NCBI GenBank assembly: GCA_014381545.1
Contig: JACNLL010000074.1
Span: 1 to 48,288 of the forward strand
Reading direction: 5' to 3'
Source: Candidatus Desulfaltia bathyphila
Lineage (GTDB): Bacteria; Desulfobacterota; Desulfobacteria; Desulfobacterales; ETH-SRB1
DNA: 48,288 nucleotides
In this document: positions 28,326 to 36,684 of the stretch, piece after piece
Layout: each line of letters starts with the position of its first letter
Position numbering within the stretch: position 1 is the stretch's first letter
Made by a program: the position numbers and the translations under genes
Notes under the pieces: model-generated
What the model was told of the DNA's origin: nothing
The model's database searches: none
The model's input: the letters and a program-made list of their open reading frames with translations, nothing else

Positions 28326-28358
28326 TGATTGCTTTTAAATAAAACCGTCAAATTTAAC

Positions 28359-28387
28359 TTGACATGCTTTTTAATATTATGTAGCTA
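28359..28387 (+). promoter_or_regulatory. Candidate promoter for rpsT
   Basis: TTGACA at 28359-28364 is a perfect -35. The hexamer 17 bases later (TAGCTA) is a poor -10, although it is preceded by TATG. It lies in the 98-bp gap between the divergent murJ and rpsT genes. Confidence 0.4.
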
Positions 28388-28423
28388 AAATTGTTTTAAA
28401 CCTATGCAAAGGAGTTGTATAAA

Positions 28424-28690
28424 TTGGCTAATCATAAATCAGCATTAAAACGGGCGCGCCAGAATGAAGAAAGGCGCATGCGTAACAAAACAACGATGAC
28501 CAAGGTTAAAAACATTGTCAAGGATGTACGGCTTGCCGCAGGTAAAGAGTCGAATGAAACAGTTTTAAACAAACTTAATCAAGCGCAATCTATTATCGAC
28601 AAAGCGGCAAAAAAGGGGACTATCCATAAAAAAAATGCATCTCGAAAAATTTCACGCCTTGCCGGCCTGGTAAACTCAATTACAGTCTAA
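28424..28690 (+). CDS. rpsT: 30S ribosomal protein S20
   Basis: 88 residues starting at TTG (28424) to read ANHKSALKRARQNEERRMRN, the usual S20 start, with GGAG 9 bases before it. An upstream TTG at 28415 lies directly on the ribosome site and is less likely. Its 3' end overlaps the convergent lptE stop by 4 bases. It is the only plus-strand gene in the 1.5-35 kb region. Confidence 0.96.
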   Translation: MANHKSALKRARQNEERRMRNKTTMTKVKNIVKDVRLAAGKESNETVLNKLNQAQSIIDKAAKKGTIHKKNASRKISRLAGLVNSITV

Positions 28691-29205
28691 AAATCCTCTG
28701 TTAAACTATTATAAACCTTTTCTGCAAGCCTTGTTGAAAGAGTTGAAATTGCACTGCGTCTGTTTTGTTCTGTTGTCAGCTTGTCGGATGCCACATCATA
28801 CGCCTCGTTGTCTGAAATACCTTTTGCAGACCAAACTATCCTGCCGTCGTTATCTGTCAATTTCAAATCAAGTGTAAACCTTACCCGTCTTTCAAGAGAG
28901 GTATGGACTCCGCTGTGGGATATCGTCTCAATACTCATTGATTTAACAACACCGGAAAGGAGAGCATCTGCCTTGTCTATACCTGCGAATTTGCCGTTTC
29001 TCGTAAATTCGTAGATAAGATCACTTGTAAATGTATTTTCAACCCCGATCTCAGAGGTGCGGTTTTCAAGAATTGTTACGCAAACACTATTTATGCCTGA
29101 CGGAAGAGTTCCGCCGCCGGCAAACCTGTAGCCACATGCTGATAAAAAAGCCAAAGACCACAATATCGCAAAGATAATCCAAATTATTTTCCCTTTGAAA
29201 AACAT
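28687..29205 (-). CDS. lptE: LPS-assembly lipoprotein LptE
   Basis: 172 residues with a signal peptide and lipobox LSAC followed by GYRFAGGGTLPSGINSVCV, the family start. It should plug the LptD outer-membrane channel that delivers lipopolysaccharide. The middle (ENRTSEIGVENTFTSDLIYEF) and the C-terminal helix with LAEKVYNSL are typical. It follows leuS by 12 bases, a common order. Confidence 0.92.
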   Translation of the reverse strand: MFFKGKIIWIIFAILWSLAFLSACGYRFAGGGTLPSGINSVCVTILENRTSEIGVENTFTSDLIYEFTRNGKFAGIDKADALLSGVVKSMSIETISHSGVHTSLERRVRFTLDLKLTDNDGRIVWSAKGISDNEAYDVASDKLTTEQNRRSAISTLSTRLAEKVYNSLTEDF

Positions 29206-29217
29206 TTTCCTCCTTTA

Positions 29218-31821
29218 TTACACTACAATACTTACCAACTTCTTCTTAACGACAATAACCTTTTTTATGGGTTTGTCGTTTATGAATTTCCTTGCGCGTT
29301 CATCTGAAAGGGCCATCTCTTTTATGGCAGCATCATCCGCATCGGCGCTTACGCTGAATCTGCTCCGAAGTTTGCCGTTTACCTGCACTACTATTTCAAG
29401 AATGTCCCGCACAAGAGCATCTTCCCTGTATGATGGCCATGATTCCAAAAGAACACTGGATTCATGCCCCAGAGCGCCCCAGAGTTCTTCAGTAAAATGT
29501 GGAACTATGGGTGACAAAAGAAGTATAGTCGATTCCATGGAAAATCTCATTACCCCGGCCGCTTCAGAGCTTTTTCCCGCCGAATCTATACCGTACATGG
29601 TATTGACAAGCTCCATTACAGCGCTGATTGCTGTATTGAAATGGAACCTGCCTTCTATATCATCGGTAACCTTTTTTATGGTTTGATGAGCTTTTTTATA
29701 TACAACCCGTATACTCTTCTCCAGTTCGTCAGGACTGCCGTCAAAAGGGGTTGCCCCTTTTATCAAATTCATCCAGCCTGTCGCAAGGTTCCATATACGA
29801 TTCAGAAAGCGATATCCGCCTTCAACTCCTTGGTCGCTCCATTCAAGGTCCCTCTCGGGCGGAGCCGCAAAAAGACAAAAGAGCCGTGTAACATCAGCGC
29901 CGTATTGTTTGAGCATAATATTCGGATCTATCACATTCTTTTTTGACTTTGACATCTTTTCAACCCGGCCGATTACGACCTTCTTGTGGCATTTTTTACA
30001 AAACCTGTCTCCGTTGCTTCCCTGAACCTCTTCAGGCAAAAGAAATCCATGCTCGGGGCAGGAAGCAGTCTCTTTGCAGACCATACCCTGCGTCAGCAGT
30101 CTGGTAAAAGGCTCCTTGTATTTGACAAGCCCCAGATCTTTAAGCACACGCGTAAAATACCTTGAATAAAGAAGATGCAAAATAGCATGCTCAACACCGC
30201 CGATATATTGATCAACAGGCATCCAGTAATCAACAGGCTTTGTATCAAACATGCCGCCATTGTAATTTGCGCTGCAGTATCTTTCAAAATACCAGGAGGA
30301 TTCAACAAACGTATCCATTGTATCGGTTTCTCTTTTTGCGTCAGGGCTGCCGCATTTTGGACATTTAGTTCTTGCGAAATAATCGAGACCTGCAAGCGGC
30401 GACCTTCCTCCTGGCAGAAGATCAGCCTCCTCAGGCAATACAACCGGAAGACCCTCTTCCGGGACAGGAACAACCCCACACTTCTTGCAGTAAACTATGG
30501 GGATAGGGGCTCCCCAGTAACGCTGCCTGGAAATACCCCAATCCCTCAACCTGAAGTTGTCTGTTTTTTCTCCAAAGCCCTTTTCATCAAGAAAAGAAGC
30601 GATTTCATCAAGAGCCTTTTTATTATCCATGCCGTCAAAACGGCCTGAATTGACCATAACCCCTTCGCCAATGTATGCTTCGGTCATGGCAGCGGCGTCG
30701 AGGTCCTTATCAGAAGGCTTAACAACAACAATAATGTCAAGCCCGTATTTTTTGGCAAATTCAAAATCACGCTGGTCGTGTGCGGGCACCGACATAACAG
30801 CGCCTGTGCCATATTCCATGAGAGCAAAATTGGCTGTATATATCGGCATACGTTTGCCGCTCAAAGGATTTATGCAATATGAGCCTGTAAAGACCCCTTC
30901 CTTTTCATAAGTTTCAACAGCCCTGTCGGATCTATCCTGCATTGACATCCGTTCCACAAATTCTCTAACCTTATCTTCCTGACCGGTGTCTTTTGAAAGC
31001 TCGGACACAAGTGGATGCTCAGGGGCGAGACACATGAAAGTTGCCCCGAAGACCGTATCCTGACGGGTTGTAAATACAGGTATAACCTTGTCTGGATTAT
31101 CTTCGGCATTTTCAATCGGGAACCTTATCTGCGCGCCTATGCTCTTGCCGATCCAGTTTTTTTGCATGGTAATGACCTTGTCAGGCCAGCCGGGAAGCCT
31201 GTCGCAATAAGCAAGCAAATCTTCCGCATAGTCGGTTATACGGAGAAACCACTGCCAGAGCCTCTTCTGGCGAACCGGTTTCCCGCATCTCCAGCACATG
31301 CCGGCCTCTACCTGTTCATTGGCAAGAACTGTCCGGCATGTATTACACCAGTTTACAAAGGACTCCTTTCTATATGCTATCCCCTTTTCATACATCTTTA
31401 AAAACAGCCACTGTTCCCACCTGTAATATTCGGGCTTGCAGGTAGCTATTTCCCTGTCCCAGTCATAGCTGAAACCCATGCGCTTCAGCTGAGATCGCAT
31501 CGACTTGATATTATCGTATGTCCATCCGGCCGGATGGGTATTGTTTGCAATAGCGGCGTTTTCCGCAGGCATTCCAAAAGCATCCCATCCCATTGGATGC
31601 AGAACATTAAATCCTTGCATTCTTTTATATCTTGCGACTACATCCCCTATGGTGTAGTTTCTGACATGACCCATATGTATCTTACCTGAAGGATAGGGAA
31701 ACATTTCAAGAAGATAATACTTTTCCCTGTCAGGATTCTCTTTACACTTAAACAGCTCTTTTTCATCCCAATAGGATTGCCACTTTGATTCAATGGTTTT
31801 TGGATCGTATTTCTTATCCAT
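29218..31821 (-). CDS. leuS: Leucyl-tRNA synthetase
   Basis: An 867-residue class I synthetase. The HIGH-type motif is in [17 protein letters not shown], the KMSKS motif in [13 protein letters not shown]. The editing domain segment AEHPLVSEL is recognisable as [15 protein letters not shown], and [13 protein letters not shown] and the C-terminal anticodon domain follow. The start [20 protein letters not shown] is typical. It heads the minus-strand series into lptE. Confidence 0.98.
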   Translation of the reverse strand: MDKKYDPKTIESKWQSYWDEKELFKCKENPDREKYYLLEMFPYPSGKIHMGHVRNYTIGDVVARYKRMQGFNVLHPMGWDAFGMPAENAAIANNTHPAGWTYDNIKSMRSQLKRMGFSYDWDREIATCKPEYYRWEQWLFLKMYEKGIAYRKESFVNWCNTCRTVLANEQVEAGMCWRCGKPVRQKRLWQWFLRITDYAEDLLAYCDRLPGWPDKVITMQKNWIGKSIGAQIRFPIENAEDNPDKVIPVFTTRQDTVFGATFMCLAPEHPLVSELSKDTGQEDKVREFVERMSMQDRSDRAVETYEKEGVFTGSYCINPLSGKRMPIYTANFALMEYGTGAVMSVPAHDQRDFEFAKKYGLDIIVVVKPSDKDLDAAAMTEAYIGEGVMVNSGRFDGMDNKKALDEIASFLDEKGFGEKTDNFRLRDWGISRQRYWGAPIPIVYCKKCGVVPVPEEGLPVVLPEEADLLPGGRSPLAGLDYFARTKCPKCGSPDAKRETDTMDTFVESSWYFERYCSANYNGGMFDTKPVDYWMPVDQYIGGVEHAILHLLYSRYFTRVLKDLGLVKYKEPFTRLLTQGMVCKETASCPEHGFLLPEEVQGSNGDRFCKKCHKKVVIGRVEKMSKSKKNVIDPNIMLKQYGADVTRLFCLFAAPPERDLEWSDQGVEGGYRFLNRIWNLATGWMNLIKGATPFDGSPDELEKSIRVVYKKAHQTIKKVTDDIEGRFHFNTAISAVMELVNTMYGIDSAGKSSEAAGVMRFSMESTILLLSPIVPHFTEELWGALGHESSVLLESWPSYREDALVRDILEIVVQVNGKLRSRFSVSADADDAAIKEMALSDERARKFINDKPIKKVIVVKKKLVSIVV

Positions 31822-31880
31822 TTTCTATAAAACACCTCTATCAATAAAGCCGGTTCAAGGAGGATAAACAACCAAAATTA

Positions 31881-31910
31881 TATTAATAATGCCATAATAT
31901 ATTATTAATA
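31881..31910. repeat. 10-bp perfect inverted repeat upstream of leuS
   Basis: TATTAATAAT and ATTATTAATA separated by 10 bases. It lies 60 bases before leuS and could be a binding site or an accidental palindrome in A+T-rich DNA. In the remaining gap (31822-32073) I see no gene. Confidence 0.4.
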
Positions 31911-32073
31911 GCAAGAGTTGCAATCACCTTCCAGCAATTCTCAACTGAACTTCCAAAGAAGTTGAAGCTGTCACAATCTTCTGTGAGTATTTCAGACAGG
32001 CGGGGCAAAAAGATCGCCGTTGATAATAGATTTGACCTGTTGGAAGGTTAGTAAGTTATACGTTTCCTACCCT

Positions 32074-32628
32074 TCATTCATTTCTTAATTGAAGATTCCC
32101 TGCAGCAAGCTGCGGGGAATGCGCTCGCTGTTGCAGTTCAAAATATTGCTCGGTTACCTCAGCACCCCAATGAACTCCACTTTGTTGTTTAATAAGCTTA
32201 AAGCCTACCTCTTCATATAGGTGTCTTGCAGCATCAAGCCCCTCGAAGGTCCAGAGGTATATCGTTTTGTAGCCCTTGCTCTTGCAAAAATCGATTGCTC
32301 TATTGATAAGCTTCCTACCAACCCCTTTTCCCCTGAGAACATCAGAAATGATGAGCCACCTTAGATGAGCGCCTTCATTTTCAGTATGAATACCGTCTAT
32401 AATAACTGAACCTTCAACTCGGCCATTCACTGTGGCAATCCAAATTCCATCGCTGTTTTTATCATATCGCTGGAGAAACTCAGAAAGCTCAGTGGCAACC
32501 TTTGCCTCAAAATAGAGCCCAAACCCCCAATGATCGTGGTAGTAGGTACCATGAAGTTCAGAAATCCGACCGATTGAGCCGGGTATATATCCGCTTTCTA
32601 TTCTAAATTCTGGTACAATATTCATCAT
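32074..32628 (-). CDS. GNAT-family N-acetyltransferase
   Basis: 184 residues. The acetyl-CoA-binding motif A is LRWLIISDVLRGKGVGRKLI, and a later YLWTFEGLDAARHLYEEVGF completes the GNAT fold. The start has HGTYYHDHWGFGLYFEAKVA, like the GNAT half of MarR-GNAT fusion proteins. The last 20 residues are encoded across a REP-like hairpin (32096-32119), so the original stop may have been elsewhere. The substrate is unknown. It flanks the A+T-rich accessory island. Confidence 0.85.
   Translation of the reverse strand: MMNIVPEFRIESGYIPGSIGRISELHGTYYHDHWGFGLYFEAKVATELSEFLQRYDKNSDGIWIATVNGRVEGSVIIDGIHTENEGAHLRWLIISDVLRGKGVGRKLINRAIDFCKSKGYKTIYLWTFEGLDAARHLYEEVGFKLIKQQSGVHWGAEVTEQYFELQQRAHSPQLAAGNLQLRNE
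32096..32119. repeat. REP-like hairpin within the end of the GNAT gene
   Basis: TTCCCTGCAGC-AA-GCTGCGGGGAA forms an 11-bp stem with one G-T pair and a 2-base loop. It falls inside the reading frame, encoding part of the C-terminal tail. Confidence 0.65.
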
Positions 32629-32659
32629 TAATTGCTCCGCATAACCCAGGGATAACCGG

Positions 32660-32685
32660 TTTGAAAAAGCGCCAGCTTTTTCAAA
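32660..32685. terminator. Perfect hairpin between the GNAT gene and the methyltransferase fragment
   Basis: TTTGAAAAAGC-GCCA-GCTTTTTCAAA is an 11-bp perfect stem with a 4-base loop. It could end transcription of the island in the minus direction, but no T-run follows outside the stem. It may instead be an extragenic palindrome. Confidence 0.45.
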
Positions 32686-32712
32686 TCCGTGTTCATCCCA
32701 TTGTTAACCAAT

Positions 32713-33024
32713 CTATTCGTTGAATAACCTTAATTGTTTAGTATGGTTGGAGATTCTTCTTTCTGCCAATTTTACATATTCAGAATCAATATCATACCCA
32801 ATATAACTACGCTTATCTTTTATAGCAGAGAGACAGGCTGTCCCACTCCCGACAAAAGGGTCTAAAACAACATCGCTTTTGAAAGTATATAACTGAATCA
32901 GTCTATGAGGCAATTCTTCAGGAAAAGGGGCAGGGTGTCCAATTTGTCTTGCTGAGACGGCAGGAAATGTCCATACGCTTTTTGTCCATTCAAGAAATTC
33001 TTCTTTTTTAATTGTGTTTTCCTC
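32713..33024 (-). pseudogene. DNA methyltransferase, C-terminal fragment (amino-MTase type)
   Basis: The open frame reads EEFLEWTKSVWTFP..., HPAPFPEELPHRLIQLYTF and then VVLDPFVGSGTACLSAI, the S-adenosylmethionine motif (motif I) of N4-cytosine or N6-adenine methyltransferases. The order fits enzymes in which the catalytic S/DPPY motif comes first; that half is missing. There is no ATG; an upstream TAG stops the frame at 33025-33027. A perfect AGGAGG (33021-33026) lies 8 bases before an ATT codon (33010-33012). I read this as a remnant of a restriction-modification methylase. Confidence 0.8.
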
Positions 33025-33032
33025 CTAACTTT

Positions 33033-33884
33033 CTAATTAAATTGATAATGAATTTCCTTTTTATATTTTATCGGTACGCTATCAATGATTTGATTTACAA
33101 TAAATTCATCGTTATTGAATTTTACGCGCCTTAACCATCCTTGTTCATCAAAAAACTCTTCAAGATTTGCATAGGTAAATTGAGCATGAATGTTAGGGCT
33201 GACAACTAAAAGATTTTTCAAATGATGCCCTAAATCAGGCTTTATATGATGGATTTCGAAGTAAGATTTGCCAGTTTTCATTAAAAATCCAAATCCAGAA
33301 ATTTGGCACTTGCCATTGTAAATCGTAGATAAAATCGTTCTTATAGAAGCAGGAACACTCATTTTTGCTTTACTTACCCTTGGCTTAGATATCCTTTTGT
33401 TAACGTCTTTTTTTGAAAGTCTGTAAAATTCACTAAGTAGTGTTTCCTCAAACCCGTAATTTGTAATGGTTGATATTTGCTGAAGTTTTGAACCGGCTTC
33501 TACTTCATCTTTAGATTTATCCAATTCTTCTTCAATTTTTGTGATCTTGTTTTCAAACTGTTTTTCTGTAAATATTCGGTATCTGTCCTTGTCCAGAATC
33601 TGAATTACAAGTTCATCACCATCCTGGACCTTAAAATCTTTATAAAAACTTTTCATTCCTCCAATTCTACTTTCTCTGCTACTGCTCGAATATGGAGTAA
33701 AGTTTTTCAAGATAGCTTCCTTATCCTTATTACCAAAAGCCACATAGATTCTATTTTTCCTTTTTGGAAAATAATCAATTAAAGAAACAGGAATAGCTAA
33801 AAGACCTTTATTTATACGGCTTTGTGTTACCCTAATTGTTTTGTAATTAAAGGGCAATTTACTTTCAACAGTTTTCATAGTCAT
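33033..33884 (-). CDS. HNH endonuclease with N-terminal B3-like DNA-binding domain
   Basis: 283 residues. The N-terminal region (YKTIRVTQSRINKGLLAIPVS ... VYVAFG ..., read in part) resembles a B3-type pseudobarrel used by restriction enzymes to bind DNA; this is inference. A coiled-coil linker (residues 105-135) leads to an HNH_2-like domain: GKCQISG, EIHHIKP (H212, H213), N224, and SPNIHAQF (N231, H233). Only one of the usual zinc cysteines is seen. The start at 33884 overlaps the DpnD-like gene by 20 bases. Likely a Type II restriction enzyme; a homing or phage role cannot be excluded. Confidence 0.75.
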   Translation of the reverse strand: MTMKTVESKLPFNYKTIRVTQSRINKGLLAIPVSLIDYFPKRKNRIYVAFGNKDKEAILKNFTPYSSSSRESRIGGMKSFYKDFKVQDGDELVIQILDKDRYRIFTEKQFENKITKIEEELDKSKDEVEAGSKLQQISTITNYGFEETLLSEFYRLSKKDVNKRISKPRVSKAKMSVPASIRTILSTIYNGKCQISGFGFLMKTGKSYFEIHHIKPDLGHHLKNLLVVSPNIHAQFTYANLEEFFDEQGWLRRVKFNNDEFIVNQIIDSVPIKYKKEIHYQFN

Positions 33885-34056
33885 TTAATTCCACTGTATC
33901 AGCTTCTTTCCAATTTTCAAGGTTAGATAATAGCTCAATACTATCAATTTGCCGATTCCTGGCTTTTATAATTGCTTCTGCCTCATTTTCTGATTCGATC
34001 TGATAAGTGCAAAAGCCTGAGTAGTATATTTTTACTTCAAACTTTTTCGATTTCAT
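33865..34056 (-). CDS. DpnD/PcfM-like small protein
   Basis: 63 residues from the ATG at 34056 with GGAG 8 bases upstream. The pattern KFEVKIYYSGFCTYQIESEN-EAEAIIKAR (split across residues 5-33) followed by NLENWKEADTVEL resembles DpnD-like proteins encoded next to some restriction systems; function unknown. In the longer frame it is fused to a scrap of the neighbouring endonuclease. It overlaps the HNH gene start by 20 bases. Confidence 0.65.
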   Translation of the reverse strand: MKSKKFEVKIYYSGFCTYQIESENEAEAIIKARNRQIDSIELLSNLENWKEADTVELNDYENC

Positions 34057-34239
34057 TATTTCTGCTCCAATCTCAATTTGAGAAAGTCTTGGTGGTCTTG
34101 GAATAGCAAACAAACCCTTATCAATGCGACTTTGGGTTATTCTAATAGTCGAGTAGTTGTAGAATATCCCGCTATCAATTCGGATAGTCTGTGAGAAATC
34201 TGGCCTCACTGGATCCTTTCCTTTTTGATTATTCACCAA
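34057..34239 (-). pseudogene. Duplicated N-terminal scrap of the B3-HNH endonuclease
   Basis: Continues in frame into the DpnD-like gene. It contains YSTIRITQSRIDKGLFAIP, matching YKTIRVTQSRINKGLLAIP of the adjacent endonuclease, but breaks off after PRPPRLSQ. It begins at a GTG overlapping the zinc-ribbon gene end. This points to a tandem duplication followed by loss of most of one copy. Confidence 0.65.
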
Positions 34240-34447
34240 ACCCGAAATTCCGACCTATGCCAACCTCACGTTCGCAATATGGACAGATTACTGGATGCTG
34301 TGGATCAGCAACCAAACTATGATGAGCAGTACATTCCCAATGATATCCATGCCAAGACCATTCTTCGGTCATTTGCGCTGTAAACCAAATCCTATCTAGT
34401 GTCTTATTACAGTTAGGACATTTTTTCATTTCTTCTTGTGTACTCAT
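34229..34447 (-). CDS. Small zinc-ribbon protein of unknown function
   Basis: 72 residues with CPNC (residues 10-13) and CPYC (residues 55-58) plus an internal WECTAHHS. The two CxxC pairs suggest one zinc site. I do not recognise the family. It begins with ATG directly after the TGA of the ThaI-like fragment, so translation could be coupled. Confidence 0.6.
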   Translation of the reverse strand: MSTQEEMKKCPNCNKTLDRIWFTAQMTEEWSWHGYHWECTAHHSLVADPQHPVICPYCEREVGIGRNFGFGE

Positions 34448-34774
34448 TCAGTGCGCACCTACTGTCCAGATTAGTTTAACTCCACCAAAACCCTTACCTG
34501 TGATTGTTTTAACGGAGATTGGTTGTCCAAATAACTGCATATCGACCTCTGGCTCGGTGATAGGAATTTCAGTCTCTACATTTGCTTTGCCAAATTTGCA
34601 GATAAGTAAAGCTACTATTACTATTATTCTTTCACGAAGAGAACCTATCTCCATTCCAATTTTTCCGGCTCTTGAGCTTTCCAATTCTGCAAGATGAAAT
34701 AAACGTGGAAATCGTTTCTTAATTTTATCTGTGAGTTTGTTATCTTTAAATATTTCTTCTAAGTGACTTGGCAT
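34448..34774 (-). pseudogene. ThaI-like Type II restriction endonuclease, N-terminal half
   Basis: 108 residues including LFHLAELESSRAGKIGMEIG and SLRERIIVIVALLI, then TEIPITEPEVDMQLFGQPIS with D78 and K89 in a PD-(D/E)xK-like arrangement, and ITGKGFGGVKLIWTV. This resembles ThaI-family enzymes, which are about 200 residues long. Here the frame stops after VGAH, where the family continues. Assignment is from memory of the family and should be searched. Confidence 0.65.
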
Positions 34775-35223
34775 ATCTCTACCCTACATTTGTAGTTGTT
34801 GGCTAACAAGTAATTATACGATTGCTCGCTTAAATACCAAAAATAAAAAAGATTGACAAGAAAAATACTATTACTTATGTTTTTATCTAACCGCTTAACA
34901 CTCAATAAATGAAGATAGACGTACACGGATAAACACAATGAGAAAGATTCCCGCCGCCCTAAATGCACAGTTCGACGCTTGATAACATGTTAAAATTATT
35001 TATGCTAAGGAAAGCAAGAATCGATACTTCAGGAGCACTGGATCACATGATATGTCGAAGCATTGAAAAAAGGCATTAGATCATGCCGACCTTGCGCGGG
35101 TTCAAGGGGATGAACAGAGAAATTGTTTGACTTGTATATGGCTATTTTATATCTAATAAAAGCAAATAATTAAGAGAAGATAAAAATATATTTTAGTTTT
35201 AAGGGAGAAAAAATAAATATTAT
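34775..35223. other. Intergenic gap between the restriction island and rng
   Basis: A+T-rich, with no convincing gene on either strand. It holds the divergent start regions of the restriction island (minus) and of the rng operon (plus). The only strong signal is the promoter listed at 35127-35155. Confidence 0.6.
35127..35155 (+). promoter_or_regulatory. Candidate sigma-70 promoter for the rng operon
   Basis: TTGACT (35127-35132), 17-base spacer, TATCTA (35150-35155). It is about 70 bases before rng, the first gene of the plus-strand series. The leader GGGAG (35203-35207) lies 16 bases from the ATG, unusually far for a ribosome site. Confidence 0.6.
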
Positions 35224-36684
35224 ATGAACTGCAATATCCTTATCAATGCTATAGATCCTGAAGAATGCAGAATTGCAAAGGTTAAAGACGGTAAGCTGGA
35301 AGAATTTCATATAGAAAGCGCCGCAAGGGAAATAATCCGCAGCAATATCTATAAAGGAATTATTGCACGTGTTGAACCCAGCCTTCAGGCGGTTTTTGTC
35401 GATTATGGAACAGAAAGACACGGCTTTCTGCAAAAGCATGAAATTCACAGCGATTACTTTCAGGACAGTCATCCAGGAGATCGTTCAATAACAAATATAG
35501 TAAAACGCGGCCAGGAACTCATTGTGCAGGTCACAAAAGACCCTTACATGAAAAAAGGGGCCATGCTTTCGACACTTATATCTCTGCCTGGAAGATACAT
35601 CGTTCTTTTGCCTGGAAGCAAAACAAGAGGAATTTCGCGCAAGGTTGAAGATGAAGATGAGCGGACACGGTTAAAAAGTATTATTGACGGTCTGGCCCTG
35701 CCTGAAGGATTCGGCATTATCATCCGTACGGCCGGGACAAACAGCACCAAGTCGCTCATGTCCAGGGATCTGAGATATCTTCTGCGACTGTGGAAAAACA
35801 TCAAAAAAAATGTTAAGAATATAAAAGCTCCTGCCCTTCTTTACAAAGACAGAAATCTTGCTTTAAGATCAATACGTGATTATTTTACTCCTGATGTTAC
35901 TGAAATTCTGATAGATAATTCTTCAATATACCATGAAACCAAAGAGTTTGTTAAAATCATATCTCCAAAGCACACAAAAATCGTAAAACTTTATAAAGGC
36001 GCAAAACCGATATTTACAAAATACCAGCTCGAAGACCAGATTGCATCTATATTTGAAAACCGTGTTACCTTGAAATCAGGCGGATCAATTGTTATAGAAC
36101 AAACAGAGGCCATGGTCTCCATAGATGTTAATTCAGGTAAAGGAACCAGGAAAAAGTCAGTCGAAGAAACAGCATTTATGACCAATATTGAAGCAGCGGA
36201 AGAGATTGCGCGTCAATTGAGGTTAAGAGATTTAGGCGGCCTGATAGTGATAGATTTTATCGACATGAGGGATCAGAAACACAAAAGTAAGGTTGAAAGT
36301 ATGTTGAAAACAAATCTAAAAGGAGATAAAGCCAAAATAAAAACAGGCAAGATCACAAGGTTTGGTCTGCTTGAGATGTCAAGGCAAAGGCTAAGACCGT
36401 CTATTAAATTCGGCGGCTTTGAATCCTGCCGGTATTGCAAGGGAAAAGGGCTTACCCCGTCCCCGGAAACTCTGGGGGTAAGCTTTCTGCGCAAACTCAG
36501 CCTCGGAACTTTAAAGGACGGGATTTCCAGCGTAAAAGCTATTGTGCCGATCGAAGTCGCAAATTATTTATTAAACAAAAAACGTAAGGAAATCTTTGAC
36601 ATGGAAGCCAGGCGGAATCTTTCAGTTGAAATCAAAGGGGACAATACAATGGTCCCCGGGGAAAGCAATATTATTTATGAATAA
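35224..36684 (+). CDS. rng: Ribonuclease G (RNase E/G family)
   Basis: 486 residues without a long C-terminal scaffold, which makes RNase G more likely than RNase E. The S1-like RNA-binding part is NIYKGIIARVEPSLQAVFVDYG, cited to residue pairs, and the catalytic centre includes SIDVNSGK and GGLIVIDFIDM. A zinc-link CRYCKGKG follows. It processes rRNA and mRNA. It begins the plus-strand operon after a candidate promoter. The ATG is chosen because the frame is stopped just upstream. Confidence 0.95.
   Translation: MNCNILINAIDPEECRIAKVKDGKLEEFHIESAAREIIRSNIYKGIIARVEPSLQAVFVDYGTERHGFLQKHEIHSDYFQDSHPGDRSITNIVKRGQELIVQVTKDPYMKKGAMLSTLISLPGRYIVLLPGSKTRGISRKVEDEDERTRLKSIIDGLALPEGFGIIIRTAGTNSTKSLMSRDLRYLLRLWKNIKKNVKNIKAPALLYKDRNLALRSIRDYFTPDVTEILIDNSSIYHETKEFVKIISPKHTKIVKLYKGAKPIFTKYQLEDQIASIFENRVTLKSGGSIVIEQTEAMVSIDVNSGKGTRKKSVEETAFMTNIEAAEEIARQLRLRDLGGLIVIDFIDMRDQKHKSKVESMLKTNLKGDKAKIKTGKITRFGLLEMSRQRLRPSIKFGGFESCRYCKGKGLTPSPETLGVSFLRKLSLGTLKDGISSVKAIVPIEVANYLLNKKRKEIFDMEARRNLSVEIKGDNTMVPGESNIIYE

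Noticed and set aside
27846-28338. Two plus-strand frames of 140 residues opposite murJ
   Set aside because: Both lie antisense to the conserved murJ frame and have no recognisable motifs.
34853-34881. TTGACA on the plus strand as a promoter
   Set aside because: The hexamer 17 bases downstream (TATGTT) is weak and no plus-strand gene begins within about 340 bases.
34759-34968. 69-residue minus-strand frame upstream of the ThaI-like fragment
   Set aside because: No homology, composition of A+T-rich spacer, and it overlaps the start region of the restriction gene.
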